Origin: G965207125 sp965207125
GTDB taxonomy: Bacteria; Pseudomonadota; Alphaproteobacteria; Puniceispirillales; UBA1172
Direction of reading: 5' to 3'
DNA: 64,000 nucleotides
Assembly: GCA_965207125.1 (NCBI GenBank)
Contig: OZ242263.1
Span: 496,001 to 560,000 of the forward strand
Made by a program: the position numbers and the translations under genes. The notes under the pieces are model-generated. The model was not told where the DNA came from. It made no database searches and saw only the letters and a program-made list of their open reading frames with translations. Within the stretch, counting starts at the first letter, position 1, and each line of letters starts with the position of its first letter. Positions 63,945-64,000 of the stretch are shown here, one piece after another.

Positions 63945-64000
63945 CATCTCTATGGGTGTCACGCTGCGAGGCGCGCGAGACGCGCATCCACGATATCGAC

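Overview
The window (64 kb, mid-GC by eye, no rRNA, no recognisable transposase) looks like a chromosome segment of a free-living, probably marine alphaproteobacterium. Support comes from gene content: class II DAHP synthase, the run purB-purC-purS-purQ-purL-bolA-grxD, a RibH2-type lumazine synthase, glyoxylate-shunt isocitrate lyase, a trimethylamine-methyltransferase-like MttB protein, tripartite tricarboxylate transport and an oxalate/formyl-CoA cluster. A SAR116/Puniceispirillum-like lineage would fit, but that placement is inference from gene content only.

Layout. 1-8.1 kb: 3' end of glnE, a frameshifted MFS transporter, mgtE, aceA, a zinc alcohol dehydrogenase and an mttB-like gene. 8.1-13.6 kb: an accessory island between mttB and cobU. 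It holds an 11-repeat CRISPR array (36-bp repeats) and, on the same strand, a compact two-HEPN Cas13-type effector broken into several frames, followed by a frameshifted class II Fic gene, a decayed restriction-endonuclease-like relic, and duplicated scraps of the 5' ends of mttB, cobU and cas13. 13.6-19.4 kb: cobU (frameshifted)-cobT-cobS-cobC-like, hpf, a frameshifted class III aminotransferase and a frameshifted SDR. 19.5-25.4 kb: small oxidoreductase and membrane-protein genes, an HD hydrolase overlapping tRNA-Leu(UAA), a rhomboid protease and a CinA-like protein. 25.5-45.8 kb: housekeeping (sfsA, map, purine operon, rpsD, trmJ, cimA, a gltX-cysS fusion, nadE, pncB-like, DAHP synthase, glutathione reductase). 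46-49 kb: HAD, GST, 3-hydroxyisobutyrate dehydrogenase-like, ribH2. 49-61.5 kb: a minus-strand oxalate/one-carbon locus: GntR-Oxc fusion, frc, an ALDH1L1-hydrolase-like formyltransferase, fhs, a universal stress protein, tctC-tctB-tctA and a P-loop kinase. 61.8-64 kb: sucC-sucD.

The most exciting item is the type VI (RNA-targeting) CRISPR-Cas13 locus. One ORF carries RNLTSH and another RNNAFH, both R-X4-H HEPN motifs; the summed footprint (about 2.44 kb, about 810 codons) and the repeat (GCTGGAGACACCCC... read on the minus strand) resemble the compact Cas13bt/Cas13X-Y (also called Cas13e/f) group as I remember it. The gene is out of frame at five or more places, so it is either a recent pseudogene or an assembly artefact. 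Three spacers share a Shine-Dalgarno-plus-ATG-like pattern in the sense expected of the RNA target. Two unusual gene fusions (GntR regulator to oxalyl-CoA decarboxylase with a perfect internal ribosome binding site; glutamyl- to cysteinyl-tRNA synthetase) are also notable.

How the genes work together. Oxalate would be imported (perhaps by TctABC), activated by Frc, decarboxylated by Oxc to formyl-CoA, and the released formate captured as 10-formyl-THF by Fhs. That one-carbon pool can feed the purine genes nearby. SucCD, isocitrate lyase and CimA link to central carbon metabolism. All database-type comparisons here are from memory; none were computed.
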